Below, piece after piece: positions 1-7,319 of a stretch of DNA of 64,000 bases. The stretch is from Tessaracoccus sp. MC1679 (lineage in GTDB: Bacteria; Actinomycetota; Actinomycetes; Propionibacteriales; Propionibacteriaceae). Under the pieces are notes generated by a model. The model saw only the letters and a program-made list of their open reading frames with translations. It did not search any database and was not told the origin of the DNA. Position 1 is the first letter of the stretch, and every line of letters begins with the position of its first letter. The stretch lies in contig NZ_JACJGB010000004.1 of assembly GCF_014164775.1 (NCBI RefSeq), positions 248,001-312,000 on the forward strand. The letters run 5' to 3'. Made by a program: the position numbers and the translations under genes.

Positions 1-367
1 CGTCGGGGTTGAGCTCAGACGCGCGCTGCACGCAGTCGTTTACATACTCTGCGCGCCTCCTGCGCAGGTGTGCCTGACTGGCGTTCACAGGATGGGGCAC
101 CAGGTCGATCATGTAGAAGCCGTCGTCGCGAAGGCGTTCGAGCCACGGACGCTTTCCTCGCTTTGCTAGGTCGTCTCTGGTGGCCCCGTAAAATGCCTCC
201 ACCACTCCGCGAAAGAGATTGTCGTGGCCGAGCCGCTCAGAGTAGAAGAATCGCCTGTTGCTCGGGTCGCCGCCATCGTCAGGGGCGGACTCGGCGATGA
301 GCAGGAGCCGCACATGGCTCGGTTTCCATGCTTCACGAAGCTGCGAGTACCACGGGTTCTCGGTCAC
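1..367 (-). CDS. Partial uncharacterised protein, possibly uracil-DNA-glycosylase-like fold
   Basis: An open frame runs on the minus strand from a GTG at 367 to the window edge, so the C-terminus is missing. The translation begins TENPWYSQLREAWKPSHVRL and continues with LLLIAESAP, then an FFYSERLGHDNLF stretch and GFYMIDLVPHPVN. It reads like a real globular protein: biased third positions, no stop for 122 codons, and a GGGGGT ribosome-site-like stretch upstream of the GTG. The pattern of a hydrophobic strand ending in AES-P, followed by FFY and later a Y-x-I-D-L-V-P strand, recalls uncharacterised proteins with a UDG-like fold, but this is recalled similarity only. It is cut off from the rest of the island by the IS3 element to its right. 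Confidence 0.55.
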   Translation of the reverse strand, partial: MTENPWYSQLREAWKPSHVRLLLIAESAPDDGGDPSNRRFFYSERLGHDNLFRGVVEAFYGATRDDLAKRGKRPWLERLRDDGFYMIDLVPHPVNASQAHLRRRRAEYVNDCVQRASELNPD

Positions 368-500
368 AGACTCACGCTACCCCCGGGTCAGGCCGTCGGG
401 GAGGTCTTCACTCGCACCGGCTCATGCCGCGACCTGGGTACTTTGCCGCCGTCATCCTGGAGCCCTCGAGGGGCCCTCATGAACCCGTTCAGACAGGGGG
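368..500. other. Short spacer between the partial gene and the IS
   Basis: No convincing coding frame. The left end of the IS element begins at 501. Confidence 0.4.
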
Positions 501-526
501 TGAAGCGTCCGAGATTCATGCCGCTG
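501..526 (+). repeat. IS3 terminal inverted repeat, distal to orfB
   Basis: Reads TGAAGCGTCC then GAGATTCATGCCGCT. It matches the reverse complement of 1835-1861 except for a few substitutions and one single-base gap. Confidence 0.75.
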
Positions 527-527
527 C

Positions 528-1496
528 TTATCTGGGCTGGCCCTCGGTGAGGGGGGCCGTGTAGTGGGCGTGCTCGAACTCTACCGGGGTGGTGTAGCCG
601 AGGCGGGAGTGGAGGCGACGGTGGTTGTACCAGTCGACCCAGCCAGCGGTCGCGTACTCGACGTCGGTGACCGTCTTGTAGGGGCCGGGATGGAAGATCG
701 TGGTACGGATGCACTCGGCCTTGTAGAGACCGTTGATGGATTCCATCAAGGCGTTGTCGTAGGCGTCCCCGACGCTGCCGATCGAGGGCTGGATCTGCTC
801 CAGAGCCAGGCGTTCGGTGTAGCGCAGCGAGGTGTACTGCGACCCGGCATCCGAGTGCGCCCGCAACGATCCGGGCTGGATCGGGCGGCCATCTCGGTCT
901 CGCTGCCACACGGCCATCCGCAGCGGGCTGAGGACCAGGTCGGTGTGCATGCTGCCAGCGGCGTGCCAGGCGACGATGCGTTGCGAGAACACATCGACGA
1001 TGAACGCGACGTAGCAGAACCCCGCCCACGTCCGGACGTAGGTGAAGTCCATCACCCACGTGTGATCCGGCCGCGGGGCGGTGAAGTCCCGGTCCAGCAG
1101 GTCACCTGCCCGGTTTGCGCCCTTGCCGGGGATAGTGGTGCGGATCCCCTTGTCGCGCCGCACCCCGGAGAGCCCGAGAGCGGTCATGGCCCGGTCCACG
1201 CTGCCGGCCGAGGCGTCACCGAAGGCAGGCTGGCGACGCACCAGGGCGGTCATCTTCCGACGCCCGTAGAGGCCCTCTGGGGTCATCTGACGCTGCGCCT
1301 GCCTGGTGGTGGTCCACGCCAGGTCACGGACCTTGTCGGCCACGTGCGCATCGCTGAGGGTGCGGGCAGCCACACCACCTCGTTTCCAGGAGCGGTAGGT
1401 CCTCGCGGCGATCTGACAGCCCTGCTCACGCAGGACACGGCAGATCGACTCGACCGCGAACCCCTCGGACTTCATCTGGTCGATGAAACCGGCCAT
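528..1496 (-). CDS. IS3-family transposase OrfB (DDE integrase core)
   Basis: About 322 aa. Catalyses strand transfer of the element in the cytoplasm, working as an OrfAB product or with OrfA. The integrase core carries the three catalytic acidic residues: D in WVMDFTYV, D in AHSDAGSQYTS, and E in DNALMESINGLYK, followed by the WVDWYNHRRLHSRLGY stretch that is a hallmark of IS3 transposases. An N-terminal HTH_21-like region precedes the core. The ATG at 1496-1494 overlaps the orfA stop by one base (TGATG). A TTG one codon earlier would give a TTGA overlap. I see no A6G-type slippery run, so coupling by reinitiation is as likely as programmed frameshifting. Length is normal for the family. Confidence 0.9.
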   Translation of the reverse strand: MAGFIDQMKSEGFAVESICRVLREQGCQIAARTYRSWKRGGVAARTLSDAHVADKVRDLAWTTTRQAQRQMTPEGLYGRRKMTALVRRQPAFGDASAGSVDRAMTALGLSGVRRDKGIRTTIPGKGANRAGDLLDRDFTAPRPDHTWVMDFTYVRTWAGFCYVAFIVDVFSQRIVAWHAAGSMHTDLVLSPLRMAVWQRDRDGRPIQPGSLRAHSDAGSQYTSLRYTERLALEQIQPSIGSVGDAYDNALMESINGLYKAECIRTTIFHPGPYKTVTDVEYATAGWVDWYNHRRLHSRLGYTTPVEFEHAHYTAPLTEGQPR

Positions 1497-1807
1497 CAAC
1501 GGTTGCGGGGGTCGAGTTCCCCCGCGAAGAAAGTCGTTGCCGCTCGCAGGATCGCGACGTCTTCTCGGAGGCGTCGGTTCTCGGCCTTCAACCGCTTCAC
1601 CTCGGCCTGCTCCTCGGTGGTGATCCCGTCGCGTTCGCCGGTATCGACCTGGGCCTGGATCACCCAGCGACGCACGGATTCCTTCCCAACCCCCAGCTGC
1701 TTCGCCACGGCCGCTGCCGCGGCCGTCAGCGACGGATACTCGGACACGTGCTCGGTCACCAGACGCACAGCTCGTGCTTTCAGCTCCGGATCGATCATCT
1801 TGGGCAT
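1496..1807 (-). CDS. IS3-family transposase OrfA (HTH_Tnp_1)
   Basis: 103 aa from the ATG at 1807, chosen because AAGGAG lies ten bases upstream. An earlier ATG at 1816 sits too close to it. The protein starts MPKMIDPELKARAV, carries a helix-turn-helix (AAAVAKQLGVGKESVRRWV), and ends in a leucine-zipper-like helix (EVKRLKAENRRLREDVAILR). This is the standard layout of IS3 OrfA, which binds the inverted repeats and multimerises. The stop overlaps the orfB start. Confidence 0.88.
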   Translation of the reverse strand: MPKMIDPELKARAVRLVTEHVSEYPSLTAAAAAVAKQLGVGKESVRRWVIQAQVDTGERDGITTEEQAEVKRLKAENRRLREDVAILRAATTFFAGELDPRNR

Positions 1808-1832
1808 GGTGCTCATTCTCCTTGACTCAAAC

Positions 1833-1861
1833 AGGAGCGGCATCAAACCTGGGGCGCTTCA
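1833..1861 (-). repeat. IS3 terminal inverted repeat, upstream of orfA
   Basis: On the minus strand it begins TGAAGCGCCCCAGG and ends ATGCCGCTCCT, mirroring the end at 501-526. The orfA ribosome site lies just inside it. Confidence 0.75.
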
Positions 1862-1872
1862 ACACCAACACG

Positions 1873-1960
1873 GGGAGATCAGCTGACCGCAGACAGGGAG
1901 ATGAGCTGTCCGCCTACAAGGAGATCCCATGACCGCCCACAGGGACTTCCCCGTGTCCCT
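1873..1960 (+). repeat. Three 23-bp imperfect tandem repeats plus a degenerate fourth
   Basis: Units at 1873-1895, 1896-1918 and 1919-1941 align without gaps. They share GGGAGAT at the start (AGGAGAT in the third), a TG-CCGC core and a terminal ACA. A partial unit follows (GGGACTTCCCCGTG). Arrays of repeats with a similar consensus occur at the ends of some actinobacterial IS21-family elements, where transposase binds, so this may be an IS end left after deletion. An iteron or operator role is possible but no replication gene is adjacent. Confidence 0.75.
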
Positions 1961-2315
1961 TGACACGAGCTCACCCCTCCCCAGAACGGAACCAGCCCGG
2001 TGACTCGAGCACGTTATGTTCTCCTTGCGCCCGCCAGAACTACTGCCCCGTCACCGACCTGCCACACGGGTTCACTGCCGGCGGCATCATCGAAGGCCTG
2101 GTCTTCAAGTAGGACCAGGGGCAACCGGGTCAGCGGTCGCAGCCTCATCCCCGACGGCCGGTCCCGCCTGATCACCCAAGCCGTCAACCGGACCGTCTTG
2201 ACGCATAGGACTCTCGGCCCACTCCTGCGTGCGGGTTTCGTCACCTTCGCCGCCAAACGGAGCGCTACCTCAGATATCGTTGGGCCAGCAGTGCCGCTGC
2301 GGAAACGGGGGGAGA
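1961..2315. other. Non-coding or remnant DNA upstream of the polyamine cassette
   Basis: No complete gene. The plus strand around 2037-2103 encodes a short peptide ending in GGIIEGLVFK and a TAG, which could be the tail of a degraded gene. The last bases hold a strong ribosome site (GGGGGGAG) for the gene at 2316. Confidence 0.4.
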
Positions 2316-2849
2316 ATGTCGAAGGGTCGCCAAGGTGAGGGTTCCGACAAGAACGTTGGAGCACCCGCGTCTAAGGGAGACGTCACTCCCGCAATCCCGG
2401 GTCAACCGAAACAAATAGCCAGAAGAAGTGCGCCGCGACGAAGCCTCAAATTTGGGAAACGGATCTTCGACCTAAATCTCTCAGATAGGATCGAGGGAGT
2501 ATGGGATGAGAACATCCCCATGGTGCAGCAGACGGTTATTGAAGGGACGGGGATCTCAGCAGAGACCCTGCGGTCCATTGACGAAATTAAAACGCGCTGC
2601 GAAGAGATATGCAGAACCTTCCAACTGAGCGTTCTCGACTCAGTATTCTACGACTTCGATCCCGGTCTCTCCGTCGTCTTGGTGCTCAGTGAAAGCCACA
2701 TGGCCATTCACACATGGCCAGATAAGGGATACCTCAACTTGGACATCATTACATGTACCAAACGAGGGGTTGACCCAGTGCGCCTAGCGGATCTCTTTGC
2801 AGAGATATTTGAGCCGTCGAGTCTCCGTTGTCACAGAATCACTTTCTGA
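2316..2849 (+). CDS. S-adenosylmethionine decarboxylase-like proenzyme (SpeD/SpeH family)
   Basis: 177 aa. AdoMet decarboxylase makes decarboxylated AdoMet, the aminopropyl donor for polyamine synthesis. The diagnostic block is SESHMAIHTWPD at residues 125-136. Family members self-cleave between Glu and Ser in this motif, so cleavage would fall between E126 and S127 and leave a pyruvoyl group. The downstream YLNLDIITC supplies the conserved Cys (C147). The first 45 residues are a basic extension not usual in SpeH. The start at 2316 follows GGGGGGAG. One 60-base line within the gene (2461-2520) is 29/60 GC, far below the relaxase or BREX genes, which suggests separate transfer. The next gene starts one base after the stop, and its product would use the donor. 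Confidence 0.8.
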   Translation: MSKGRQGEGSDKNVGAPASKGDVTPAIPGQPKQIARRSAPRRSLKFGKRIFDLNLSDRIEGVWDENIPMVQQTVIEGTGISAETLRSIDEIKTRCEEICRTFQLSVLDSVFYDFDPGLSVVLVLSESHMAIHTWPDKGYLNLDIITCTKRGVDPVRLADLFAEIFEPSSLRCHRITF

Positions 2850-2850
2850 G

Positions 2851-3519
2851 ATGAGTAGCGAGTCTCTCGACATCAGTCAGATGTGTGCTGAGCGTCCTGC
2901 GCCTGACGCTCGACTGGAGCAGTTTCTCATGACGACCCAGGCGGTTGAACATCAGGCAGCGTATCTCAGCAGGACTTTGAGCAGCGACCTAGTCATCCTG
3001 GGTGACGATGATCACATATCTATCCCGGTAGCGCTGATTGATCCGCGACGTAAGGTCTTGGTTATAGACACGGATCACCGAGTTCTCGCGTCACTTGCTC
3101 AATGGATCAACAGGCTAGAGATAGGTAATGTCGAATTGATCCATGCTGACCTAAGGAACTATGCGCGCCCCCCCGGTGCGTTTGAGGCCTTCTACGCGAA
3201 CCCACCCTGGTCATCGAAGAATGGTGGCCATGGACTCCGATACTGGCTGTCGCGAGCATTGGATCTCTGCACACCTTCTTGTGCCGGCGTGCTCGCCCTT
3301 CCCGGTAACGATCTCGGCTGGATCAATAGCAACTGGCTCAGCATGCAGGAGTACTCTGCTCAGAACGGTCTCCGATGGGTGGAGATCGACGCGGTCCGCT
3401 GCCAGTACGAACACACGAACCAAGCAGGTCTCTACTCCCAAAATGTTCATATGCAGAGAACAGACCCTCAGCGGCGGTTGAGTGAGCAAGCGCGCCAAGG
3501 CGAAGGGATCTATCGATGA
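2851..3519 (+). CDS. Short BpsA/DUF43-like aminopropyltransferase
   Basis: 222 aa, from the ATG one base after the preceding stop. It has a Rossmann methyltransferase-type fold with VILGDDDHISIPVAL (residues 48-62), VIDTDHRVLASL (71-82) and YANPPWSSKNGG (115-126). GDDD, IDxD and NPP at these spacings match branched-chain polyamine synthase (BpsA, DUF43), which transfers aminopropyl groups from decarboxylated AdoMet to spermidine. It is much shorter than typical BpsA (about 350 aa) and lacks the N-terminal winged-helix part. The acceptor could therefore be a polyamine or another amine. Its adjacency to an AdoMet decarboxylase strongly supports aminopropyl transfer over methylation. The stop overlaps the next start (ATGA). 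Confidence 0.72.
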   Translation: MSSESLDISQMCAERPAPDARLEQFLMTTQAVEHQAAYLSRTLSSDLVILGDDDHISIPVALIDPRRKVLVIDTDHRVLASLAQWINRLEIGNVELIHADLRNYARPPGAFEAFYANPPWSSKNGGHGLRYWLSRALDLCTPSCAGVLALPGNDLGWINSNWLSMQEYSAQNGLRWVEIDAVRCQYEHTNQAGLYSQNVHMQRTDPQRRLSEQARQGEGIYR

Positions 3520-4040
3520 AGACGATCCACGTCGTGATGGGCCTTGTCGTGAGCCTGCTGCTAGCCGTGGTGGCTGTCTACTTGGCTTCGGCCGATACGC
3601 CCAGCACGGCACTGCTTGAGAGGCTCTACTACCTGACGCAGATTTCACTTCCCATCATTGCGGTAATTGGCGGCACTTTGGCGCTACTTGAGCTCCAAAA
3701 CTCTAGGCGCATGCGAGAGTATGCGCAGTTCGAAGCGACGGCGACGCGAATCGTCACCATTTCACGTTTGTTGCTTGAGAACCAAGCGAGCCATCGCGAA
3801 CTCCAAGTTGGCACAGTCAAGAGCGAAGCCGGCCAGTTGTTGGCCGAAGGCATACTTGACCTCATCGATACTGAACTCCTACGGTCCAAAGAGTTCATGG
3901 GGCGAAAAGGTTTACCTCAGCTATCTGACTACTTCGCTGATCTGTTCACTGAACTTCCCGGATTGCGCAGCGCGCTCGATCGGCGACATCGATGGTATTC
4001 TGATGAACTTCGCCTTTTAGCTGATCGCGACGCGGAATGA
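3516..4040 (+). CDS. Two-TM membrane protein of unknown function
   Basis: 174 aa. Residues about 6-25 (VVMGLVVSLLLAVVAVYLAS) and about 41-62 (TQISLPIIAVIGGTLALLEL) form two membrane helices. The remaining 110 residues are a charged helical cytosolic domain. It starts with an ATGA overlap on the aminopropyltransferase gene and ends with an ATGA overlap on the acyltransferase gene, so the products are probably made in step. Small two-TM proteins with a helical tail occur in many conflict systems as membrane effectors, but nothing here proves that role. No enzymatic motif is seen. Confidence 0.7.
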   Translation: MKTIHVVMGLVVSLLLAVVAVYLASADTPSTALLERLYYLTQISLPIIAVIGGTLALLELQNSRRMREYAQFEATATRIVTISRLLLENQASHRELQVGTVKSEAGQLLAEGILDLIDTELLRSKEFMGRKGLPQLSDYFADLFTELPGLRSALDRRHRWYSDELRLLADRDAE

Positions 4041-4996
4041 GTGCAAGGGGCAGTATCTGGGAAGGATGTGTTTCCCAAGCGAATGCTTATTACGCCATCC
4101 AGGCTCCATGGCTTCCCGATGTCAGGAGACAAACGGGCGACGTTTCTGGTGAACGCTTCCTAAGTACGGATGGAAAGCTTGGGGCCGTCTTGTATAGCCA
4201 ACGGCTAGACGTTGATGGAGACCTTGGGGCTACCTGGGGTCCGGCCGTGACTTGGAAGGCCATTCCAATAAGCGCAGGCCCGCCAACGCATGAAGCCATT
4301 GCTGAACTGGTTCAGCGACTCGAGATGCTCCGAACCGAAGACCCCAAATCTAGTGATTGTGAACCTGCTCTGGGATGTAACCTATCCATCTCCTGGCCCG
4401 CGTTCATGAACGTGACGGATTCGATGCGCAAGATGCAATTCAGCCCGATGACAACGCTTGCCTCGTTTGCCACCTCGCCGCTGACTGTGGCGGCGGACGC
4501 GAACTACCAGGCTCGCTGTGACATCAGTGTGATGACGAATGCGGAAGTCGACTTCGTAGTCGATTCTTGGCTTGAGCTCATCCTTGAGGAAGCCGCCTAC
4601 GGAGCCGTATGGCCACGTAGTTCAACGCGTGGTTTGATCGCTCAGCGTGTTGTGAAGTGGTTGGACGATTCTGCCGTTTTCGTGCCGGTTGCCCGCCTTG
4701 GTGGGATCCCTGTGGGCTTCTCTGCCGCGCACACACTAGCGCCAGATGACCAGCTCTATCGAAGGGTGGCGGTAGGTTCGGCCTGGTATGCGGATGCAGC
4801 GTTTGTACTGCAGAGCCACCGCAAGAGCGGCATTGGGCATGATCTTGCCATGTCAGTGCGGCAGAAGGTCGTGAATTCGGGGCGTTCTGACCTTCTGCTC
4901 CATTACTCCGAGGGAAGCCCGATCTCCGGCCCCTTCTGGCGGTCACTGGGTGCGAGGCCCCGTTGGATAAGCTGGTGGCGAGATGCTACATGGTGA
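4037..4996 (+). CDS. GNAT-family N-acyltransferase-like protein with unknown N-terminal half
   Basis: 319 aa. The C-terminal part has the GNAT pattern: a beta strand (WYADAAFVLQ), the acetyl-CoA pyrophosphate loop SHRKSGIGHDLAMSVRQ (Q/R-x-x-G-x-G type), then a strand (DLLLHYSEGS) and FWRSLGARPRWISWW. The N-terminal about 150 residues show no motif I recognise. GNAT enzymes acetylate amines, including polyamines (SpeG/PaiA), which makes sense behind a polyamine synthase. The protein could instead modify a protein or tRNA. Last of four overlapping genes. GC is low as in its partners. Confidence 0.68.
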   Translation: MSARGSIWEGCVSQANAYYAIQAPWLPDVRRQTGDVSGERFLSTDGKLGAVLYSQRLDVDGDLGATWGPAVTWKAIPISAGPPTHEAIAELVQRLEMLRTEDPKSSDCEPALGCNLSISWPAFMNVTDSMRKMQFSPMTTLASFATSPLTVAADANYQARCDISVMTNAEVDFVVDSWLELILEEAAYGAVWPRSSTRGLIAQRVVKWLDDSAVFVPVARLGGIPVGFSAAHTLAPDDQLYRRVAVGSAWYADAAFVLQSHRKSGIGHDLAMSVRQKVVNSGRSDLLLHYSEGSPISGPFWRSLGARPRWISWWRDATW

Positions 4997-5363
4997 TGAT
5001 CAGTCGCCCCTCCTTCGCCGTCAAATCCGGGTAAGGTCAGGCTCTGGGTCTCAGCGCTCCGGAGGATCGCGGCGGCGAACTCGCCGGCGGTTCGCACAAA
5101 CCGCTGATCGCGTGATACCCAAATGTATGTTTGAGGATTCACCGGTGGGCTCTTTCTCAGCGTCGGTGACTGCGGTCGATCCCATGCGGCGGTATCCTTC
5201 TGTACAGATGACTCGCCCGATTTGGCGGCTCGGATATCCTCCATCTCAATCGTCAAGCATTCAAAGCGGTGAACTCGTGTGACAGACTCCCGGTTCGTGC
5301 AAGTGACTGTAACGCCCGCAAGCGAACCCTATCGATCTGGTTGGGCAGGAAGCTCGCTCAACG
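4997..5363. other. Gap between the acyltransferase and phosphoribosyltransferase genes
   Basis: No convincing gene. A short plus-strand frame opens with GTG at 5279 and stops near the next gene. It could be a leader or an unrelated remnant. Confidence 0.35.
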
Positions 5364-5966
5364 GTGCAGGGCGTTGAAGTGTGGAACAGGGGGGATGAAT
5401 TGGCGGAGTGCCTGTTATCGGGCTATCCGGAACGCGACCACAACCTGTGGGGCATAACGGAAGACCCGGAATTGTTCAATGCAGTAATTGACGGGCTCGT
5501 GGATGGTTTTGACGAATGCAACATCACTCATATTGTCGGACCCGAGGCGCGAGGTTTCATTTTTGGTCCGATGGTGGCGTGCCGTCTCGGTCTGCCTTTT
5601 ATTCCTGCCCGGAGGGCTGGAAAATATCTCCCCGGAAGAACGGTTGGCGCGTTGACCGCGCCGGACTGGGAAGGCAAACAAGTTCGGTATGAGATGTCCG
5701 CCGACTCCATTCCGGCTGGAGCGGTGATCGGCATCGTCGACGATTGGCTGACCACGGGGAACCATGTGCGGGCTATCGCCAATATCGTTCGTTCATTCGG
5801 CGCAGACGTCTGTGGACTTAGTTGCATTGTCACGGACGGTGTTGATGGCCTAGCAAGTGAGGGTATTCGCGCTTCGTATCTCTTGTGTTGGAACGAGGCA
5901 ACCTCTGAGTTCAGCCCTTTGGATGAGCAAAGGTCTCGATCTAGATCGGTTGGGCCGCAGTGCTGA
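5364..5966 (+). CDS. Adenine phosphoribosyltransferase-like protein
   Basis: 200 aa, from a GTG. APRT converts adenine plus PRPP to AMP. The APRT-type base-binding stretch GPEARGFIFG is at residues 59-68, FIPARRAGKYLPG follows, and the PRPP loop is IGIVDDWLTTGNH (122-134), although the usual second acidic-hydroxyl pattern D-D-x-x-x-T-G is slightly altered by Trp. Length is close to APRT (170-190). It lies 367 bp after the AdoMet decarboxylase/aminopropyltransferase cassette with similarly low GC. Aminopropyl transfer releases methylthioadenosine, whose breakdown yields adenine, so salvage by this enzyme would be a logical link. No MTA nucleosidase or phosphorylase is visible nearby. Confidence 0.72.
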   Translation: MQGVEVWNRGDELAECLLSGYPERDHNLWGITEDPELFNAVIDGLVDGFDECNITHIVGPEARGFIFGPMVACRLGLPFIPARRAGKYLPGRTVGALTAPDWEGKQVRYEMSADSIPAGAVIGIVDDWLTTGNHVRAIANIVRSFGADVCGLSCIVTDGVDGLASEGIRASYLLCWNEATSEFSPLDEQRSRSRSVGPQC

Positions 5967-6661
5967 GTTATTCGCCGACGTGGGAATCACTGACGCTCGA
6001 TGGGGAAGAGGAATGACCAGATTGTCGACCGGACTCAGGCGTCATCGCTTGGATGTCGGTTTCTTCGTCCTGAGCTGGCTCTACCGGAAAGTTGGTGAGG
6101 GTTCGAGACCTCTCAAGAGCCGGGGTGAGCGGTGCGCACCAACCGGCAGGGGTGGGACTGTCTGCGGTGGTGTTGGTTGGTGAGTTCGAGCCGGGTGACG
6201 ATCTTGATCTGCAGTTGCCTGCCGAGGGGCCAGCTATGGCGGTCGGGACGCTGTCCTGGAGGGACGCGAAGCATGAGTCCGGAACGGAGGCGTTGTCCGC
6301 GCTCGTTCCGGCTTTCCCCACGGATCCGACCAGCGGGTGACGGCGCAGCGAGACCGGCACTTCCGTGACGTGAGTTGGGGTCGGGCACAATGCAGTCCGA
6401 ACGTCGCCCCCTCACCTCTGCGCGGGCGGTGACCGCGCCGTCGAAGGCCTGCACCGCCAGGCGGGACTTCCTTCGGGGATCGATGGAGGGACTCGTGATC
6501 CGGCGCGACCAGACACCGTTTCCCTCGTGGAGTGATGGACTCGCGATCCGATCACGACCTGCGCAATACTTGCGCCATGGCGTCCATTCCCGCAGGTGCT
6601 CTAATCCTGACACTCGCGGAAGCCCTCAGCTACTTCCCCCAATGGACTCCCCGGGACCGTA
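5967..6661. other. Apparent non-coding or degraded DNA
   Basis: Several overlapping short frames on both strands, none with a ribosome site, a family motif or consistent codon use. Probably decayed mobile-element DNA. No structure identified. Confidence 0.4.
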
Positions 6662-7060
6662 TTGAGGCCCGCGCATGGGGTTCAGAAGACGGGTGTGACC
6701 GAGTTCTATGTCCCACCCTCTGGGGGCTACGTTGGATGCCACGCTGGACCGAACCGAAGCGCCTATCGCGACATGCCAGTCAATGGATTGGTGATGCACG
6801 TCGGTCTCCTACATGCTTGGCCCAACGATGCAGATACCAGCCGCGACCAGCGGATCAGGCTATCCCACTCCCGTGACTCGGGCGGCGGGACCACGAAGCG
6901 CCTACGGCGCGCCGATGCTGGGGAAACGAAGGTCTGTCGACAGTGCAACCTCATAGTTCCAAGCCAGGCCGATGAGTGTGACAACTGCGGCCACGACTTC
7001 GCCGCTGCCCGCGAGGGCCTCCAAGGGAAGGTGGCGAATGGCCCAGTCGCGGTGCAGTGA
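6662..7060 (+). CDS. Possible small zinc-ribbon protein
   Basis: 132 aa if started at the TTG. The C-terminus holds two CxxC knuckles, CRQCNLIVPSQADECDNCGHDF, a classic zinc-ribbon arrangement (C-x2-C-x11-C-x2-C). The N-terminal half is not recognised and the true start is uncertain. A GTG or ATG further in is possible. Surrounding DNA is degraded, so this may be the tail of a larger broken gene rather than a functional one. Confidence 0.35.
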   Translation: MRPAHGVQKTGVTEFYVPPSGGYVGCHAGPNRSAYRDMPVNGLVMHVGLLHAWPNDADTSRDQRIRLSHSRDSGGGTTKRLRRADAGETKVCRQCNLIVPSQADECDNCGHDFAAAREGLQGKVANGPVAVQ

Positions 7061-7319
7061 GCAAAGCTGATTCGCTCCTTGCCCGCTGCAGACGTGCAGG
7101 TGCGTCGTAACAACCCACACGCACTGAGCTGCTGCCATAACAGCGCCTACGCACCGGGGCGGCTTGAAGCTTCTCGGCGGCCATCCAGCAGCCTGATCGT
7201 GCCTGGGTTGGCGCGAACGCACGAACTGCCCAAGGACCCCGATTGCGACACTGGGCGTCCTTGGGCAACGCGCCGTCGTGGTGGCTATGGGCAACGCACA
7301 TGAAGCGCCCCAACTGAGG

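Larger units (their letters stand above)
501..1861 (-). mobile_element. IS3-family insertion sequence with two overlapping ORFs
   Basis: About 1.36 kb, transcribed on the minus strand, encoding OrfA (HTH protein) and OrfB (DDE transposase). Imperfect terminal inverted repeats bound it: TGAAGCG at 501-507 and its complement at 1855-1861, with matching continuations ending in ATGCCGCT on both sides. Both ends begin 5'-TG as expected for the family. The bases just outside differ (GGG on the left, ACA on the right), so no target-site duplication is visible. Both ORFs are intact, so the element may still be active. Confidence 0.85.

Noticed and set aside
5967-6661. Possible transposase remnant
   Set aside because: Several short frames but none with DDE or HTH motifs.
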